NCBI GenBank assembly: GCA_003586115.2
Contig: QVOM02000057.1
Span: forward strand, 595,225 to 659,224
Direction: 5' to 3'
DNA: 64,000 bases
DNA from: Salvator merianae
Lineage: Eukaryota > Chordata > Lepidosauria > Squamata > Teiidae
Both the position numbers and the translations under genes were made by a program. This document shows, in pieces, positions 43,244-54,945 of the stretch (positions are counted from its first letter, which is position 1; each line of letters opens with the position of its first letter). The notes under the pieces were generated by a model. That model saw only the letters and a program-made list of their open reading frames with translations, did no database searches and had not been told where the DNA came from.

Positions 43244-44654
43244 AAGACTTGGAGGCAACTACTCCAAGCTTCCAGCCGAGAAAAAACCCTGAGTGATAAA
43301 AATATAATGTAGCTCCATAACACAGAGGTACTTAAAGGAAATTAAATACCACAGAACAGCTCAGTTGCAATATCAGGATCCACCTCTAGAGACTAAACTG
43401 TCCGTCAGAGTAACTCCGTTCCTGTAGGAGGCACAGCTTAAGAATCAGAAGTGAGTATTTCAAGTCGGCCATTCTGAGGTGGCAGCCTGCCCTTCCCTGC
43501 AGACAACAATGGCGGCCATTGGACACAAAGAAGAGACAACAGGTGAAATTCGGGAAGATAACAAACACACAGGCCCCCAGACGTCACTTATTCCGCTACA
43601 TCAGGGTATTCTGGAATAAAGCACTCCCAGGAGTACTTTATTCTGGGTTATCCATGCTTATTCTGGAATATCCAAATATAGCAGGATAAGTAAGCTCCAT
43701 CTGGGTGCAGCCTATGCTGTTTTGAGCGGATTTGTTCAGAATTTGTGCCGATGCGAATGCGCGTTTTGCACACGAATGCCTGCTTTCGGGTGGCTGTAGG
43801 AGCTGAGATTTGCGGCACAAGTAACGCAGAAGTTTTCATACAGAGTCGGGGGTGCATTAGGGTGGGTTTTGCGTGCTGATCCGGCAGGATTTTGGTTATT
43901 GGAGCTTTTCGACCGGATGGGCGCAGATCCGGCTTCGCGGAAGATTTAGTGAAAAGGGAGGTTTGGCAGGTTTCCGAGTCCGCCCCCACCCCATCTCAGC
44001 GGAGCTATTTTGGGGAGTGTCTAGCTGCTGTCCCAAGGAGCACGGGGGTGTGGTTTCCTGCCTCCACCTGTCCTTATCAGCACTAGGTGCGAGGGCAAGG
44101 GCAGGGCCAGGCTACACCTTGAGAACTGACTCAGCCTAAACAAACCTGCCTCTTGTCCCTACAGAGGAGGAATACGAGGGAACGGGATGTTTCTTCTCTC
44201 TGAGGTTCCTACGGCTGTAGGCTTTAAGAAATTGTGAGCGAACGCTCCTGGGAAGCCCTCAAAAAGGCCTGGCCTGACTCTTCCCACTGAGTTGAGGAGT
44301 TTGTGGCTTCAATCGGTCAGGGAAGCGCTGATCCTGATCGGAAGGAGCTGATGTCTTACCTGGGCAGGTTTGGCCAGGCCTAAAGAAACACGGTGCAAAG
44401 GTGTTCACTGTTCAGGCTTACATTGTTGAAAAAACTATTGGCTATGAAATAGACACTATGAAATAACAATTCAGGGTTATTTCAGGGTTGGGACTGATGT
44501 GGACAGGATCCTTGCTTTTTCACAGAGAGCCGGACCAGAGGCTCAACCTGTAGAACCTCTGCCTGAAATCGGTGCCATTCTTGAGCAAGGAGCAGTTTTG
44601 CCCCGATTCATGGTAACATAGATTTAGTGGTATATTTATATCATACATCATATC

Positions 44655-44745
44655 ATTATTCTGTTCTGTTAATTTATTGATTACATTTTTATACCGCCCT
44701 ATACCTGATGGCCTCGGGGTGTTTTGCAAATATAACCATCAAAAA
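44655..44745 (-). mobile_element. L2-type LINE 3' end
   Basis: TTTATACCGCCCTATACCTG then GGCCTCGGGGTGTTTTGCAA is the reverse-oriented 3' end of the L2-like family. Confidence 0.5.
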
Positions 44746-46195
44746 TCTAAAACTAAAAGGAAACGCACTGCAGCAGTAGAGAGGAATCTTCCATTCCGAT
44801 GTTTGGGAGTTACAGACTGTCTTCCTGGCCCACTCCTAGGAACCAGGGAGGTAAATCCAATTTCCTTAAGAAAGCCAAAGCAAGATCTTCCGGCGCTTAA
44901 GTAAATCTGCCTCCAGATGTCTACTTATCCAGCCCTCCAACTGAGCCTATCCAGTTGGGTCGGTTAGAAAGAGCCACAGTAGATTCCGACAAATTCGGGA
45001 TTCACCAGGCCTACCTTTGCAGTGTAATAATGGTTGAAGGTTACCATATGGGCACAGGGACGGGGCTCCTGTGCGTTTTGACAGTTCCACAGAAGAGAGA
45101 ATTGCAGTCTCTTGTTCTTGGCGAGTATTAAAGGGGCAGGAGTCGTGTCCTCTTTTTCATATGGTAGCTCCCTAATTCTTAGCCAACAGCCATGAGGGCC
45201 GAAAGCAGCAGCGTTCATGTGAACGACGCCTGATGTTCGCATGTTGATGTTTCTGTTATCTGCCCAGAGCTGCCCCCCCAAAAGCCTCCTTTGGGTGGCC
45301 CCTCAGATCACGAAACTAGGGCCACGCCCGGGGCTCGTGGGAGGGCGGCTTTCCTAACCGGTCCCTGCTGCGTGTGGACGCAGACTCTGCGTGCCAAAGC
45401 AGCTAACGGCGGCCTCCGACGCTTCCCCTCGCTATCGCGCCCGTTGGGTTGGGCGGCTTCGGCGGCTCGCCGTTGGCTTTCTCACATGACGGCTTGCTTG
45501 GCGCGGCTCCGGAGAAAGAGCAATGGCTGAGCTTAATCATCTCCATCTGGTGTCTTGGGGGCCCTCAGGAAGAATGAATCATGCGCACACATCCTGCCGG
45601 CGGGTGGAGTTTGGCCACAAGGAGCTCTGTATTTATCCGGCCAGGCCCGGCGCAGCGTCGAGAGGAAGGCGGGAGCAGAGCTGGTCTCTTGTTTAGAAGC
45701 CCAACGCTGCACCTTTCCGAACAGGCAGCGGCCTCTCAGGGTGGGGGTCCGTCTCAGTCGGGCTTGCACAAGGCCGGAGGCTTCCTCAGGAAGAGCGGCA
45801 GGACTGCAAGGCAGCCATTGGCCGACCGTCGGTCAGATCAGGCACCTGGAATGATGCAGCACCCGCCGGTCCTCTGGCGATGGCGCAGGGGAGGGCCTGG
45901 GGGTCGCTGCCTAGGGTGACTAAGAGCTGGGCAAAGCAGATGCCCAGCTGGCTGTTTCTTGGGCACCTCAGGGGGCACCTGGTTGGGGAGGTGGGGAGGG
46001 TAGCTCTGCTCTGCTACCCTAGACTTCACGTCAGCTTGTAGCCACCAGCAACAAGGCCCTGCCGTCCTCCGCATCCCGACAGGCTCACCTGCGGGAGGAT
46101 GGAGAAGCATGGGTCACGGTGTAGCCTAGGGTGGACTGCCGGAGCACCCAGCTGCTGAGGTTTGCCGAGGGCAGCGTGGTGTTGCAGTGGGGTCT

Positions 46196-46262
46196 ATGGG
46201 TCAGTTGGTTGCTTTATTTCTATTTCTGTCCCGAAAGGCTCAAGCGACTCACAATAAAATCA
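46196..46262 (-). mobile_element. L2-type LINE 3' end
   Basis: TTTATTTCTATTTCTGTCCC followed by GAAAGGCTCAAGCGACTCAC, as at 20,398-20,520. Confidence 0.45.
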
Positions 46263-48589
46263 CTATAAACGCAGGTAAAGGTTCCCAGGTCCTGCCTCTT
46301 CTCTTCTGCCCCGAGGCAAGACGGTTCTCCGCTTTCTGGTGGCACTCGGAGGTGGGAGGGGCCTCTGCTGGGAGCAAGGCGGCAGAGCAACCCAGCCTGC
46401 TTCCCCCGCTTCCCCTCAGATCGGCTGAGAAATGTGGGTTGAGCTGCCACCTCGGTAGCCCAGCTGGGCAAGCTGCGTCTGCTGCTCAGGGCGTTGGGGA
46501 AATGTGGAGAGGTGCAGCAGTGCCTATGAGGAGGGCGGGGCAGGGCCTCCGGGCATCTCCTTGAGCTCACCCTAAAGCTGGCCCTGGGGTCAGTCTGAGC
46601 TCTTGTGTGCACCGGGCTAAAGGTTGGCTTTGCCCACACCTGCTCAGCTAAAACCGCGGAGGCTGAAAGTCACAATCGTGCACCGAGGGCTGCTTTTACT
46701 GTCCGCTGATCCTGCTTGCACTTGAGGCGCCTGGGCGGTTCTGTTAAATGGCTCAACAGGGGCAAACCCCGGGCCCGAACTGCCTTGCCCAAATGTTCTG
46801 TTTGGTACCATCCAGCTAGGGCCGGCTCCTGCTCGCTCCATCGACGTGCCCCTGCAATTTCCTTGGCACACACAGCAGCTGTTTACTTTGGCCTGCTTCC
46901 GTGGAGATGCCAAGGACCCAGCCGCTGGCCTGCCTTCCTGTCTGTGGGGCCACAGGTGAGTCTCTGCCGCTCCCAAAGGCGGAATTAGACCTTGGATTTT
47001 ATGGGTGCCACACGTAGCCTTCCCAAGGGCTCGGCCTTCCCTCCCCACAAGGCATCCCGCACGGCCTCTGCGATTCCTGCGACGACGTTGGGTGGACAAG
47101 GGAGGCTTCCTGCGTTCATCCAAGTGGAGAGATTTTTTTTTTTGAAAAGCCCATCTTAATGCCAAAACCGTTTTCTGCATCTGCGTCTCTGTGCAGACGG
47201 GAACTTCTCACAGGCGCCGTTCGAAGAAGAGCTCGAGAAAGAAAAGAAGACGCACAAATGAAGCGGCACGCGTGCCTTCCGCTGCAGCTTTTGTTTTTCG
47301 GATTTGCCGTGAACTTATCCGCTGGGCAAGGGAGTGGAAAAACAGGAGGGGAGGGGGGAAAGGGAAGCAGCAACAAATCCAAGGCCGTGGGGTGGGGGCA
47401 CTGCTGAATCAACCGATCCCTGCGCTCGGCGTTAACGAGCCGCTGCCATAAATTCTGAGGCTGGTTCTGGAATCTGGGCCTGACTCCAGAGTCGCTTGGC
47501 AGAACGCAGGGAGACGTTCAGCCGCCCCTTCCTTTGCTTTCCGCCCTCCTTCGAGTATAAAACCCAAACCTGGGGGCACGGGGGTTGAGGGTGCTTGGCT
47601 GCTTCCAGGTTCCACGCTTCCAATCGTGCCGCTCATTGGTACCTGGTGCGAAAAAGGCAGCGGGGCGCTCGAAGGCGGACATCGGCCAGGGCCCAGGCGA
47701 GCTCACTGGCCGCCGAGCAGCACATCTGGAATTCATTTTTCTGCTCAACCGCAGCCCCACCCAAGAGCGTTCTCTGTGTGTGAGAGATCAAGCGCTGCTG
47801 TGACTCACACCCACCCCGGCGCAGGATTTTGGGGGAGGGCCGGTTCACGCTGGATATATTGCCCCTCCCTTGCCCGCGCGCCTGCAATCGGCCGCCATGC
47901 TGGACCCGCTGGGCTGCTGGAGTGTAGAGATCGGGCTCCGGGGGGCTGTTTTCTCCCCCAGCCTGCTCTCTGCCTCGTCTCCTATTTTGGCATTCCATGC
48001 ATGTCCAGCCAGCTGCAGATCCCAGCCAGCAAGAGCTGGGCGGAGGCCTCAGCAGCCCCTGATCCTGAGTTTTTCTGGAATGCACCAAAATGTTTTGGGC
48101 CAGGAAAGCTGTTTGGGAGGTGACCCCCCCCCCCCGGTCTTCCTCTCCTCTCCCTCTCATCTCCTGTCATTCCTGTTTTGGCGTAGCGGTGGCCGCTGCT
48201 TCTATGAGCGGCAATGCTGGATAAGAGGGACTAGGGAGAGAAAAAAAAACACAACAAAACCAGTTGGCTCCCTGACAGGCCTGGCTTCCTTCTGCGAGCA
48301 AAATTGTCGTAATCCCGAAGAGCCCACTGAGTGCAACGCTCAAAGGGTGCGTGCCAGAGACCGGCCCGCGTTTTGCATCGGAGTCGGATGGCCGGGATAT
48401 TGCTGTCAGATATTTGAAATAACAGTAGTCAAAGCATGCACAGAGTTCTCGCTCTCCAGGGACGCAGCTGCCTTCCATGCTCGACGGTTTCTGATGAATT
48501 TTGCTGTCGTCTTTGCACACGGCACCTTTGCTGCTCACCCTTGCCTGCCGCCGGTGTATCACGCTGAAAGGTACATTTTCTTCTGGGAG

Positions 48590-48722
48590 CATAGAAGAAC
48601 CTAAGAAATGCTCTGCTGAATCAGACTGTGCCCCATCTAATCGAGCAGTCTGTTCTCCCAGTGGCAACCAGTTGCATATGGAAGCCCGCCCACACCTGGC
48701 CTTAAGAGGCATTCTCCATGTT
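48590..48722 (-). mobile_element. CR1/L3-type LINE 3' fragment (divergent)
   Basis: AAGAACCTAAGAAATGCTCT, GCTGAATCAGACTGTGCCCC and CTCCCAGTGGCAACCA match the reverse-complemented 3' end of the AAGAACATAAG family, in a more diverged form. It directly abuts the BovB fragment. Confidence 0.65.
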
Positions 48723-49132
48723 GTTCAGCATGGCCAACTCTTCGTGGCCCCCTGGACCACAGAATGCCAGGTCCCTTGATCCTCCAACATCTCCTGAGGT
48801 TTGACCAAGCTCATGTTTGCTGCTTCCGTGACACCATCTATCTGCCTCACCCTCTCCTGTCCACTTCTCCTTTGGCCTTCCATCTTTGCCAGCATCAGGG
48901 TCTTTTCCACAGAGTCCTGTCTTCTTATTAGGTGGCCAAAGTGTCTGAGCTTCGGCTTCAGGGTTTGCCCTTCCGATGAACAGCCAGGGTTGATGTCCTT
49001 TAGCATTGACATGGTTGAGGGACTCTCAAAATTCTTCTCCAGCACCACAATCTGGAAGCGTCGATTCTTCGGCGCTCCGCCTTCCTTATGGTCCAACTCT
49101 CACAGCCATACGTTGCTCCTGGAAAGAACATA
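48723..49132 (-). mobile_element. BovB (RTE) LINE ORF2 C-terminal fragment
   Basis: The minus-strand frame 48,725-49,096 encodes FGHLIRRQDSVEKTLMLAKM, EGQRRSGQERVRQIDGVTEA and HSVVQGATKSWPC. This is the characteristic end of RTE/BovB reverse transcriptase ORF2 (the FGHVMRR, EKTLMLGKIEG, MRWLDGIT and AWRAAVHGVAKS pattern). It is 5' truncated and diverged. BovB is abundant in squamates and, by horizontal transfer, in ruminants, so this is good evidence for a squamate source. Confidence 0.9.
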
Positions 49133-49344
49133 GCTTAAGAGGCACACCACCGCCTATTTATAGGACTCACTATGGAAGCAGCTATGGTGGAAGGGGACCC
49201 TGATAAGGAAAGCACGGAGAGCCCTTCGTACCATGAAGACGGAGACCCCAAACACACCCCAAGCTTGTAAGTCCCACAAGATGGTTTACGTGCTACGGCA
49301 AGCAGTAGTTTCTCATGTCCTGAGAATAAATGCAGGGTTACCAT

Positions 49345-49530
49345 TTTTCCATCCTAGGCCTTTGTTGGGCATCGCCAAGCTAGGTCTGGCTCCTGGGTGC
49401 TTACATGCAGTTTTCTAGGCCGCGATACAGAAGTGGTTTGCCATTGCCTACTTCCGGGGAGAGGCTGGGGATCGAACCGGCGACCCCCTGCTTTCCAAGC
49501 ACTTTGCTCTGCCCCTGAGCTATGGCTAAT
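49345..49530 (-). mobile_element. tRNA-derived SINE with BovB-like tail
   Basis: Reverse-complement head AGCCATAGCTCAGGGGCAGA (A-box) and GTCGCCGGTTCGATCCCC (B-box), then GGCAATGGCAAACCACTTCT and GAAAACTGCATGTAAGCACC. It is the best preserved copy of the SINE also seen at 27,602-27,776. Confidence 0.8.
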
Positions 49531-49705
49531 CCCACTGTTGCTTTGAACTGTCGATAAATGCAAAAACATCCATGGGGTTACAGTTCACCTTGATGCCAGG
49601 AGCTGCTGAAAAGATTCCTGAAAGTGCTGAGTCCAGCGCTGTTTTTTTCTTTCTGTGTAAGACAGTTAAATCTCTGCAGGAAACTTTTCCCCCTTCTGGT
49701 TCCCC

Positions 49706-49721
49706 CCCACACACACACACA
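49706..49721. repeat. (CA)n short run
   Basis: About eight CA units after a C run. Confidence 0.85.
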
Positions 49722-49794
49722 CTGCCTCCCAGCCTGCTTTGCCAGTTCATGCTTTGCAATCAATGTTTACAGCTCCAACCGCATTGGAGAAAGC

Positions 49795-49833
49795 CGAAGG
49801 AGGGAAGGGAAGGGAAGAGAAGGGAAGGGAGCC
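49795..49833. repeat. (GGGAA)n simple repeat
   Basis: Purine-only GGGAA/GAGAA units. Confidence 0.85.
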
Positions 49834-50144
49834 CTGTTCGCTTTATGGGGAGGGAAGGTTCCTCGGATTTGGCACCAGCTCCCAAAAGCATCTAGCTGGC
49901 TTTTGTAGAGCAGGGCTGAGGCCGAGAAAGAACGCAGAGCTGGAATCGCAGGCTGCGGATAGCAGGCTCTGTGTGTGTTTTGCTTGGGAAGCAACGCAGG
50001 GTTAAGTTGTTGGCTGACCGTGGGTTGCGGAACCTTGGGTGGGGAAGGATCTTCTTCTCCATTGGACGCGCGTTGACTTTCTTCTCCTGATTCCGTTCTC
50101 CAACTACAAGGTTTTTTTTTTCCCTTCTCTTAATGGTGAGATTG

Positions 50145-50272
50145 AGAAATCAGCGGCCCACCCATGGTTTCTGGGCATCTCCAGCAGAAGACGAAGACAG
50201 AACCTTCACCTGCTCTCCACTCCCTGCAAGTGGCCTTCAGAGGCATCCTTCTGGGCTTCTGGGCACTTCTAA
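50145..50272 (-). mobile_element. CR1/L3-type LINE 3' fragment
   Basis: GGCCCACCCATGGTTTCTGG, CATCTCCAGCAGAAGACGAA and CTCCACTCCCTGCAAGTGGC match the 23,664 copy. The AAGAACATAAG end is missing. Confidence 0.7.
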
Positions 50273-50327
50273 TCCTTGCTTTGAGCATATAATTTATTAC
50301 AGGCACGATTATGTTATATTTCATGAT

Positions 50328-50578
50328 ATAAGAACATAAGAACGTAACAGGAGCCCTGCTGGATTAGGCCACGGCCCATCTAGCCCAGCATCCTGTCTCA
50401 CACGGTGGCCCACCGATTGGGCATCTCAAGCAGAAGATGGGCATCTCAAGCAGAAGATGAAGGCAAAACCTTCACCTGCTCTCCACTCCCTGCAAAGGGC
50501 CTTAGAGGCATCCTGCCTGTCTCTCCAACCTGGAGGTGGTACCTGGGCATCTATTCCAGTAGCCATTGATACACTGGA
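50328..50578 (-). mobile_element. CR1/L3-type LINE 3' end
   Basis: Complete 3' terminus: ATAAGAACATAAGAACGTAA, GGAGCCCTGCTGGATTAGGC and so on to TCTATTCCAGTAGCCATTG. It contains a short duplication of GGGCATCTCAAGCAGAAGAT. Confidence 0.85.
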
Positions 50579-50587
50579 CCTCCACGA

Positions 50588-50756
50588 ATTAAGAGGAGCC
50601 CTGCTGGATCAGGCCACAGCCCATCTAGTCCAGCATCCTGTTTCCCACAGTGAACTACCAATGGGTAGCTCAAGCAGAAGACGAAGGCAAACCCTTCCCC
50701 TGCTCCCCACTCCCTGCAAATGGGCCTTTAGAGGCCTCCTGGCTGCCTCTCCAGTG
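50588..50756 (-). mobile_element. CR1/L3-type LINE 3' fragment
   Basis: AATTAAGAGGAGCCCTGCTG, CATCTAGTCCAGCATCCTGT and GGCCTTTAGAGGCCTCCTGG; third fragment of the cluster, same orientation. Confidence 0.8.
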
Positions 50757-50764
50757 CCGATTAA

Positions 50765-50990
50765 AGTCCAACTAGTCCAGCTTCCTGTCTCACACAGAGG
50801 CCCACCAATGGCTTCCGGGCACCTCGAGCAGAAGACGAAGGCAAAACCTTCACCTGCTCTCCACTCCCTGCAAAGGGCCTTTCTAGGCTTCCTGTCTTTG
50901 CAACCCCTGAGCATTCATTCTAGTAACCACCGATTTACCAGTCCTCTGTGAATTTGTCTAACCTTTTCTTAAAGCTATCTTCTCATTATG
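50765..50990 (-). mobile_element. CR1/L3-type LINE 3' fragment (longer inward part)
   Basis: CAACTAGTCCAGCTTCCTGT through CATTCTAGTAACCACCGATT and on to GTGAATTTGTCTAACCTTTT. This last part lies further into the element than the other copies reach. Confidence 0.8.
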
Positions 50991-51654
50991 CAGCTAAAAT
51001 AATCTAGGTTTGAAAAATGCAGGTTTCTGGTGCAGAGTTCAGCGAGGACCTTGTCCGTGTTGGTTCAGCCTGCACTACAGTTTTCTCTCTCTTCTTCTCA
51101 GGTGTCTTAGCTTGTGCCATAGTTTCTTGCCCTCTCTACTTACTGACTCTCGCCTTCTCCCTTCTAATAGCAGACTGGAAGACAGGAATGTTGCCGGTGA
51201 AGATTTTCTTGGCAAGAGAACGAATAGGGTTGGGAAAGGTTTCACCTGCATCGTTTTGTCACTATTGGCTGCTGTTCGAAGCTTATAAGAATTGCTTGAG
51301 ATAAGAGTTGGGAGCCATCTGCTCCGAGTTTCCACCACGTTTGGCCCTTGGGCAGTCTCCGGTCTTCACAGAATGCGGGCATTGCCCCCTTTCTGCACAG
51401 ATTCACTTACTGGGATGCCTGGCAAAGGCTCCTCCGGCACTGAATTAGGATGAACTTCCAAGAAGTCGACACAAATCCATCTTCTTTCTTTTGTTTCATT
51501 TTGTGTGCTTGGCAGGGTCCCGGAAGAAGTTGCCGACCCAATGTTAGAGGACCCTTGCCAGGCATCCAGTTGGGACAAAAACACGCTGGATTAGTGGAGC
51601 CACAGGTTGTGGGCATTTGTTTGCACGTCTGGCAGCCATCTTTGTGACAGAAGG

Positions 51655-51702
51655 CCGGATTCACGCAGTTTTCTTGGCAATGATGTGCAAGTGGTTTGCC
51701 AT

Positions 51703-51703
<1 letters not shown>
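51655..51703 (-). mobile_element. SINE tail fragment next to (AT)n
   Basis: CACGCAGTTTTCTTGGCAAT and GTGCAAGTGGTTTGCCATGG match the body of the SINE at 27,602 and 49,345. The head is replaced by the AT repeat. Confidence 0.55.

Positions 51704-51749
<46 letters not shown>
51704..51749. repeat. (AT)n microsatellite
   Basis: About 23 perfect AT units. Confidence 0.97.
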
Positions 51750-51751
<2 letters not shown>

Positions 51752-52724
51752 CTTTATCTTCAAGGATATTTTTGATGACCCAGTCTAGGCTATGGCACTC
51801 ATCCGGTCTTGCAACCCAGAGCAAAACCAGGCATGATCCAGCCTAGTTTCCCAGCTCTGCAAAGTTTGGCCAGGGACACTGTAAATGTTGAAGCCGCCTG
51901 CAACTGGGAGATGCAAAAACAGGACCAGGACCCACCCTGAAGCTCTCTTAGGAATTTCTCACGTGGGTGAAAACCCAGGGGCTGTTTATGTGCCTCTCTG
52001 CATGGGGCTCAGATGCCACCTTCGTGTCTAATGACAGGCTTGGCGACTCTTCACCCACACAACTAGCTGGGATCAACCAGGCCTTGCTGCCAACACACCA
52101 GTCTGCTTCATTCTCCACGATCTGACTCCTTAACAAAGGAAATTGCACACCTGTACCTGCACCGATCAGGTGTGTGAAGCTGGGGAAACAGAGAGAAGCA
52201 TGTGTCTGCTTGTCTCTGGGGGAGGGAAAACTGGTTCGAGAACTAATTTTGACCGGGCTGCGTTCATCCAGTGGAAAAATAAGCCCGTGTTACATCATAG
52301 TCAGAGATTTAGGTGGGTGGTAAAAAGGGACGAGGTACTTTCAGGGAGCTGGGGGAAAGGGGCTATGGTTCATCCCCTAGGGAAATTTAAAATGCTCTTG
52401 TTTCTGAAGGTACACCAGCAAAGTGGGTAGTCCAGGAATGCCCTATGAACAAGGGGTGTTTCCTTCGACGCATCTGGCCTGCAAAATATTAGCAGGATCT
52501 GCACCTCGGCGGAAGGGCGTCAAACAGAGGGATGCAACCGTATCGCTTTCCTGGACCATGCTAAGCAGAGCACAACCTTTTTCACACTCTTCGCAGAGCA
52601 ACAGCGGGCTGTTTGCACACCGGCCGCCACTCCTGCCCACACAGACATCACAGCCGGGAAACTTCTGTTCCCCGGCTGTGATGCTTTAGCCTGCTTTCCC
52701 CTCCTCACTTTCAGGCTCCGTTAT

Positions 52725-52818
52725 TGTTTTTAGTGGTTTGTTTCTAATTTGTTTTTATTGTTGTAACCTGCCCTGAGATCTCCGGGCATAGGGCGGGGTA
52801 AAAATACAAATAAATAAA
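52725..52818 (+). mobile_element. L2-type LINE 3' end
   Basis: TTGTTTTTATTGTTGTAACC, CTGCCCTGAGATCTCCGGGC and AGGGCGGGGTAAAAATACAA with an AAATAAATAAAA tail. Confidence 0.65.
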
Positions 52819-54092
52819 ACGACAATAGATGCCCCCAAACAATCAACTCCACGCTTCGCCTTCTTCCTCTTGAAGTTTAGCAAAGCGAAAACATCCTCTC
52901 CCTTAAACGCCCCCACTGATTCTGCCTCAGTCAGACACGGGGCCGTGTTGTCTCCCAGAAACGACACCCACGGGTTCCCACTGCTTCCCCCAGAAGCCTT
53001 TTTCCCTTTTTCTTTTCTCTTTCCCCAAACGCCCAACCAGCTATTGTGGTGCCTCTAATAAAAACCTTGGACACCGCGGAATGAGTCATGCCAGGCCGCT
53101 GGAGTGTTTACACGGCGGGAGGTGGTTGCCCGCTCAGGGAAGTGGTGTGTGGAGAGGGGGGGGGGGCTTTCCAAATCAGCCTCGCCTCTGCTTAAGACTG
53201 AAGACCCTCCCTCACACTTCCGAGCCCTTTTTGCTGCTTTCTGTGCCCAACTGCGCTACTGAATGGCGTTGAATTCCAGATGGCTTTCAGGGAGAACAAG
53301 GCAGTGATCACTGGCTACTTTCTGGAATATTTTTAGTCTCCCCAGGCCATAAATTCCAAGACTTCCAATGCACTTCCAGTCCTCTTTGCACACACCCCAA
53401 GAACTCATGGGCTTCAGGCCCTGATCACACGGCTGGCGGAGCAGGTGGGCGTCCCACTCCGTAATACCGATGTTGCAGGACGTGGTCTCAAATCCTGGAA
53501 TAGGGACCTGGCATCGCATGCTAGTGCAGACTACAGGAGGCCCTGGGGAGGCCCTGCCGTGGTCTGCACCAGCATGTGGATGCCAGGTCCCTGGTTCCAG
53601 GATATAATCCAAAATAATGCTCAGTGAGTGCAGAAAGGGCCCCTTGTTAGTAGAAATGGGACCTTCTTTTGCCGGTCTCTCTGGATGACACCCAACTCAC
53701 TCTGCTTGTGTTTTGCGTATGTTCCCAGTATCTCTACCATCAGCTGAGGCCACCAATGTGTTGAAAGGCTTTCTTAGGCCTTAGAGTTTGCAGGCAGTTC
53801 CTCTAGTAACTTTGTAGGCAACGGAGGTTAACACTGAGTAGAATGTTTACTAACTTTCAGCTTGTGTTTGGAAGGGCTGCGAAACTCTGTTTTTATTCCT
53901 TGCCTCTGTCGAATGGAACATGGAAACATTTGGCATTAATTGCTGTAAAACATGACAAAAGTCAGTGCCATTTAGGCTTGTGGGGCAGCAGAGGGATTTC
54001 TCCATCGATGGCATATAAATATAATTATAAATCCTTTAAGAACGTGGAGACCCAGACACCCAGTTCTCCCAAAAAGAGATGTGGCAATTGCT

Positions 54093-54113
54093 GGAGAGAG
54101 AGAGAGAGAGAGT
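54093..54113. repeat. (GA)n simple repeat
   Basis: About ten GA units. Confidence 0.9.
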
Positions 54114-54704
54114 TCTCCTGAGCATGTACTGGACGCCTCAGCGTATTCCTGTGCAACGTATTCCTGGAGGCTGTGGATTCCATACATTTTTCCCTCCTCC
54201 GAGCCGTGTTTTCCTCCGGCGCACAGGGTTTCCCAAGGCTGCGCTTCAGAAACATTGCTCAGAGGATACTCTGGTGCAATGGTATACCCATGACGAAGCA
54301 TCCGGGCCCCGTGGTGAGTCACTGCCCCTGCCGCCGGCCTGGGCACGCTGCTCCTGCATCTGAAGGCTTTGTCTTCTGTTGCCACGGCAACGCGGACCTC
54401 TAGGAAAACTTAGCGGAAGCCAACTCCGTCGCTGTGTGTGCCAGCGCTGGGCTGGGGCCGCTGCCTTCGGAAAAGCTGGAGTCTTACTCACGGCTTCCCC
54501 TTTTGGGATTTCCCTGAAATGTAACCACATCTTCTCCTCCTTCTTCTTTTTCAGCGGGTTTTTTTTATTTAAAAAAAAAAAAAGACCACAATGAAGTTGC
54601 TGTTGTAGCCTAGTGGATCCTATCTGGGAATCTCCCCCAGTGATTAATAGCAACAGTAACACTGAAAGTAACGATACAATTAATATCTGTAAGGGTTTTC
54701 TTCA

Positions 54705-54780
54705 AGAGCATTTAATTCATTCATTCATTCATATTTCTGCCCCACCTTTCCCTCCTGTAGCATTCAGGGTGGCTCCTGTA
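54705..54780 (-). mobile_element. probable L2-type LINE 3' end
   Basis: ATTCATTCATTCATTCATAT then CCCCACCTTTCCCTCCTGTA followed by CAGGGTGGCTC, like the reversed L2 ends elsewhere in the window. Confidence 0.4.
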
Positions 54781-54804
54781 TTGTATTTTCCTCCCAACAG
54801 TAGT

Positions 54805-54945
54805 TCGCCGACAGTGGTCCTTCAGGCGTTCCAGAACAACATCTCCCAGCATTCCACTGGGGCTGGCACAGAATGTTGGGAGCTGTAGTTCAGCTGGGAG
54901 TTGTAGTTCAGAGGGGCTGCCGTGGATTGCTGGGAGTTGTCCTGA
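54805..54945. mobile_element. inverted element with ZNF143-like motifs
   Basis: ACAACATCTCCCAGCATTCC on one side and GAATGTTGGGAGCTGTAGTT, GCTGGGAGTTGTAGTTCAG and GGATTGCTGGGAGTTGTCCT on the other. The motif therefore occurs four times, once inverted, in 110 bases, and the block can fold back on itself. Confidence 0.65.

Larger units (their letters stand above)
43250..48590. other. gene-free stretch with L2 remnants and a CpG-rich patch
   Basis: No exon recognised. A CpG-rich patch at about 45,290-45,480 could be an unannotated promoter, but no coding exon is seen beside it. The open frames here have no recognisable domain. Confidence 0.4.
51750..54700. other. gene-free stretch, nothing firm
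   Basis: No exon recognised. It contains an L2-like 3' end near 52,725 and a short GA run near 54,095. Confidence 0.4.

Noticed and set aside
51017..51304. Hydrophobic 95-codon frame resembling a small membrane protein
   Set aside because: No homology I can recognise, no promoter or splice context, adjacent to LINE fragments; a chance frame.
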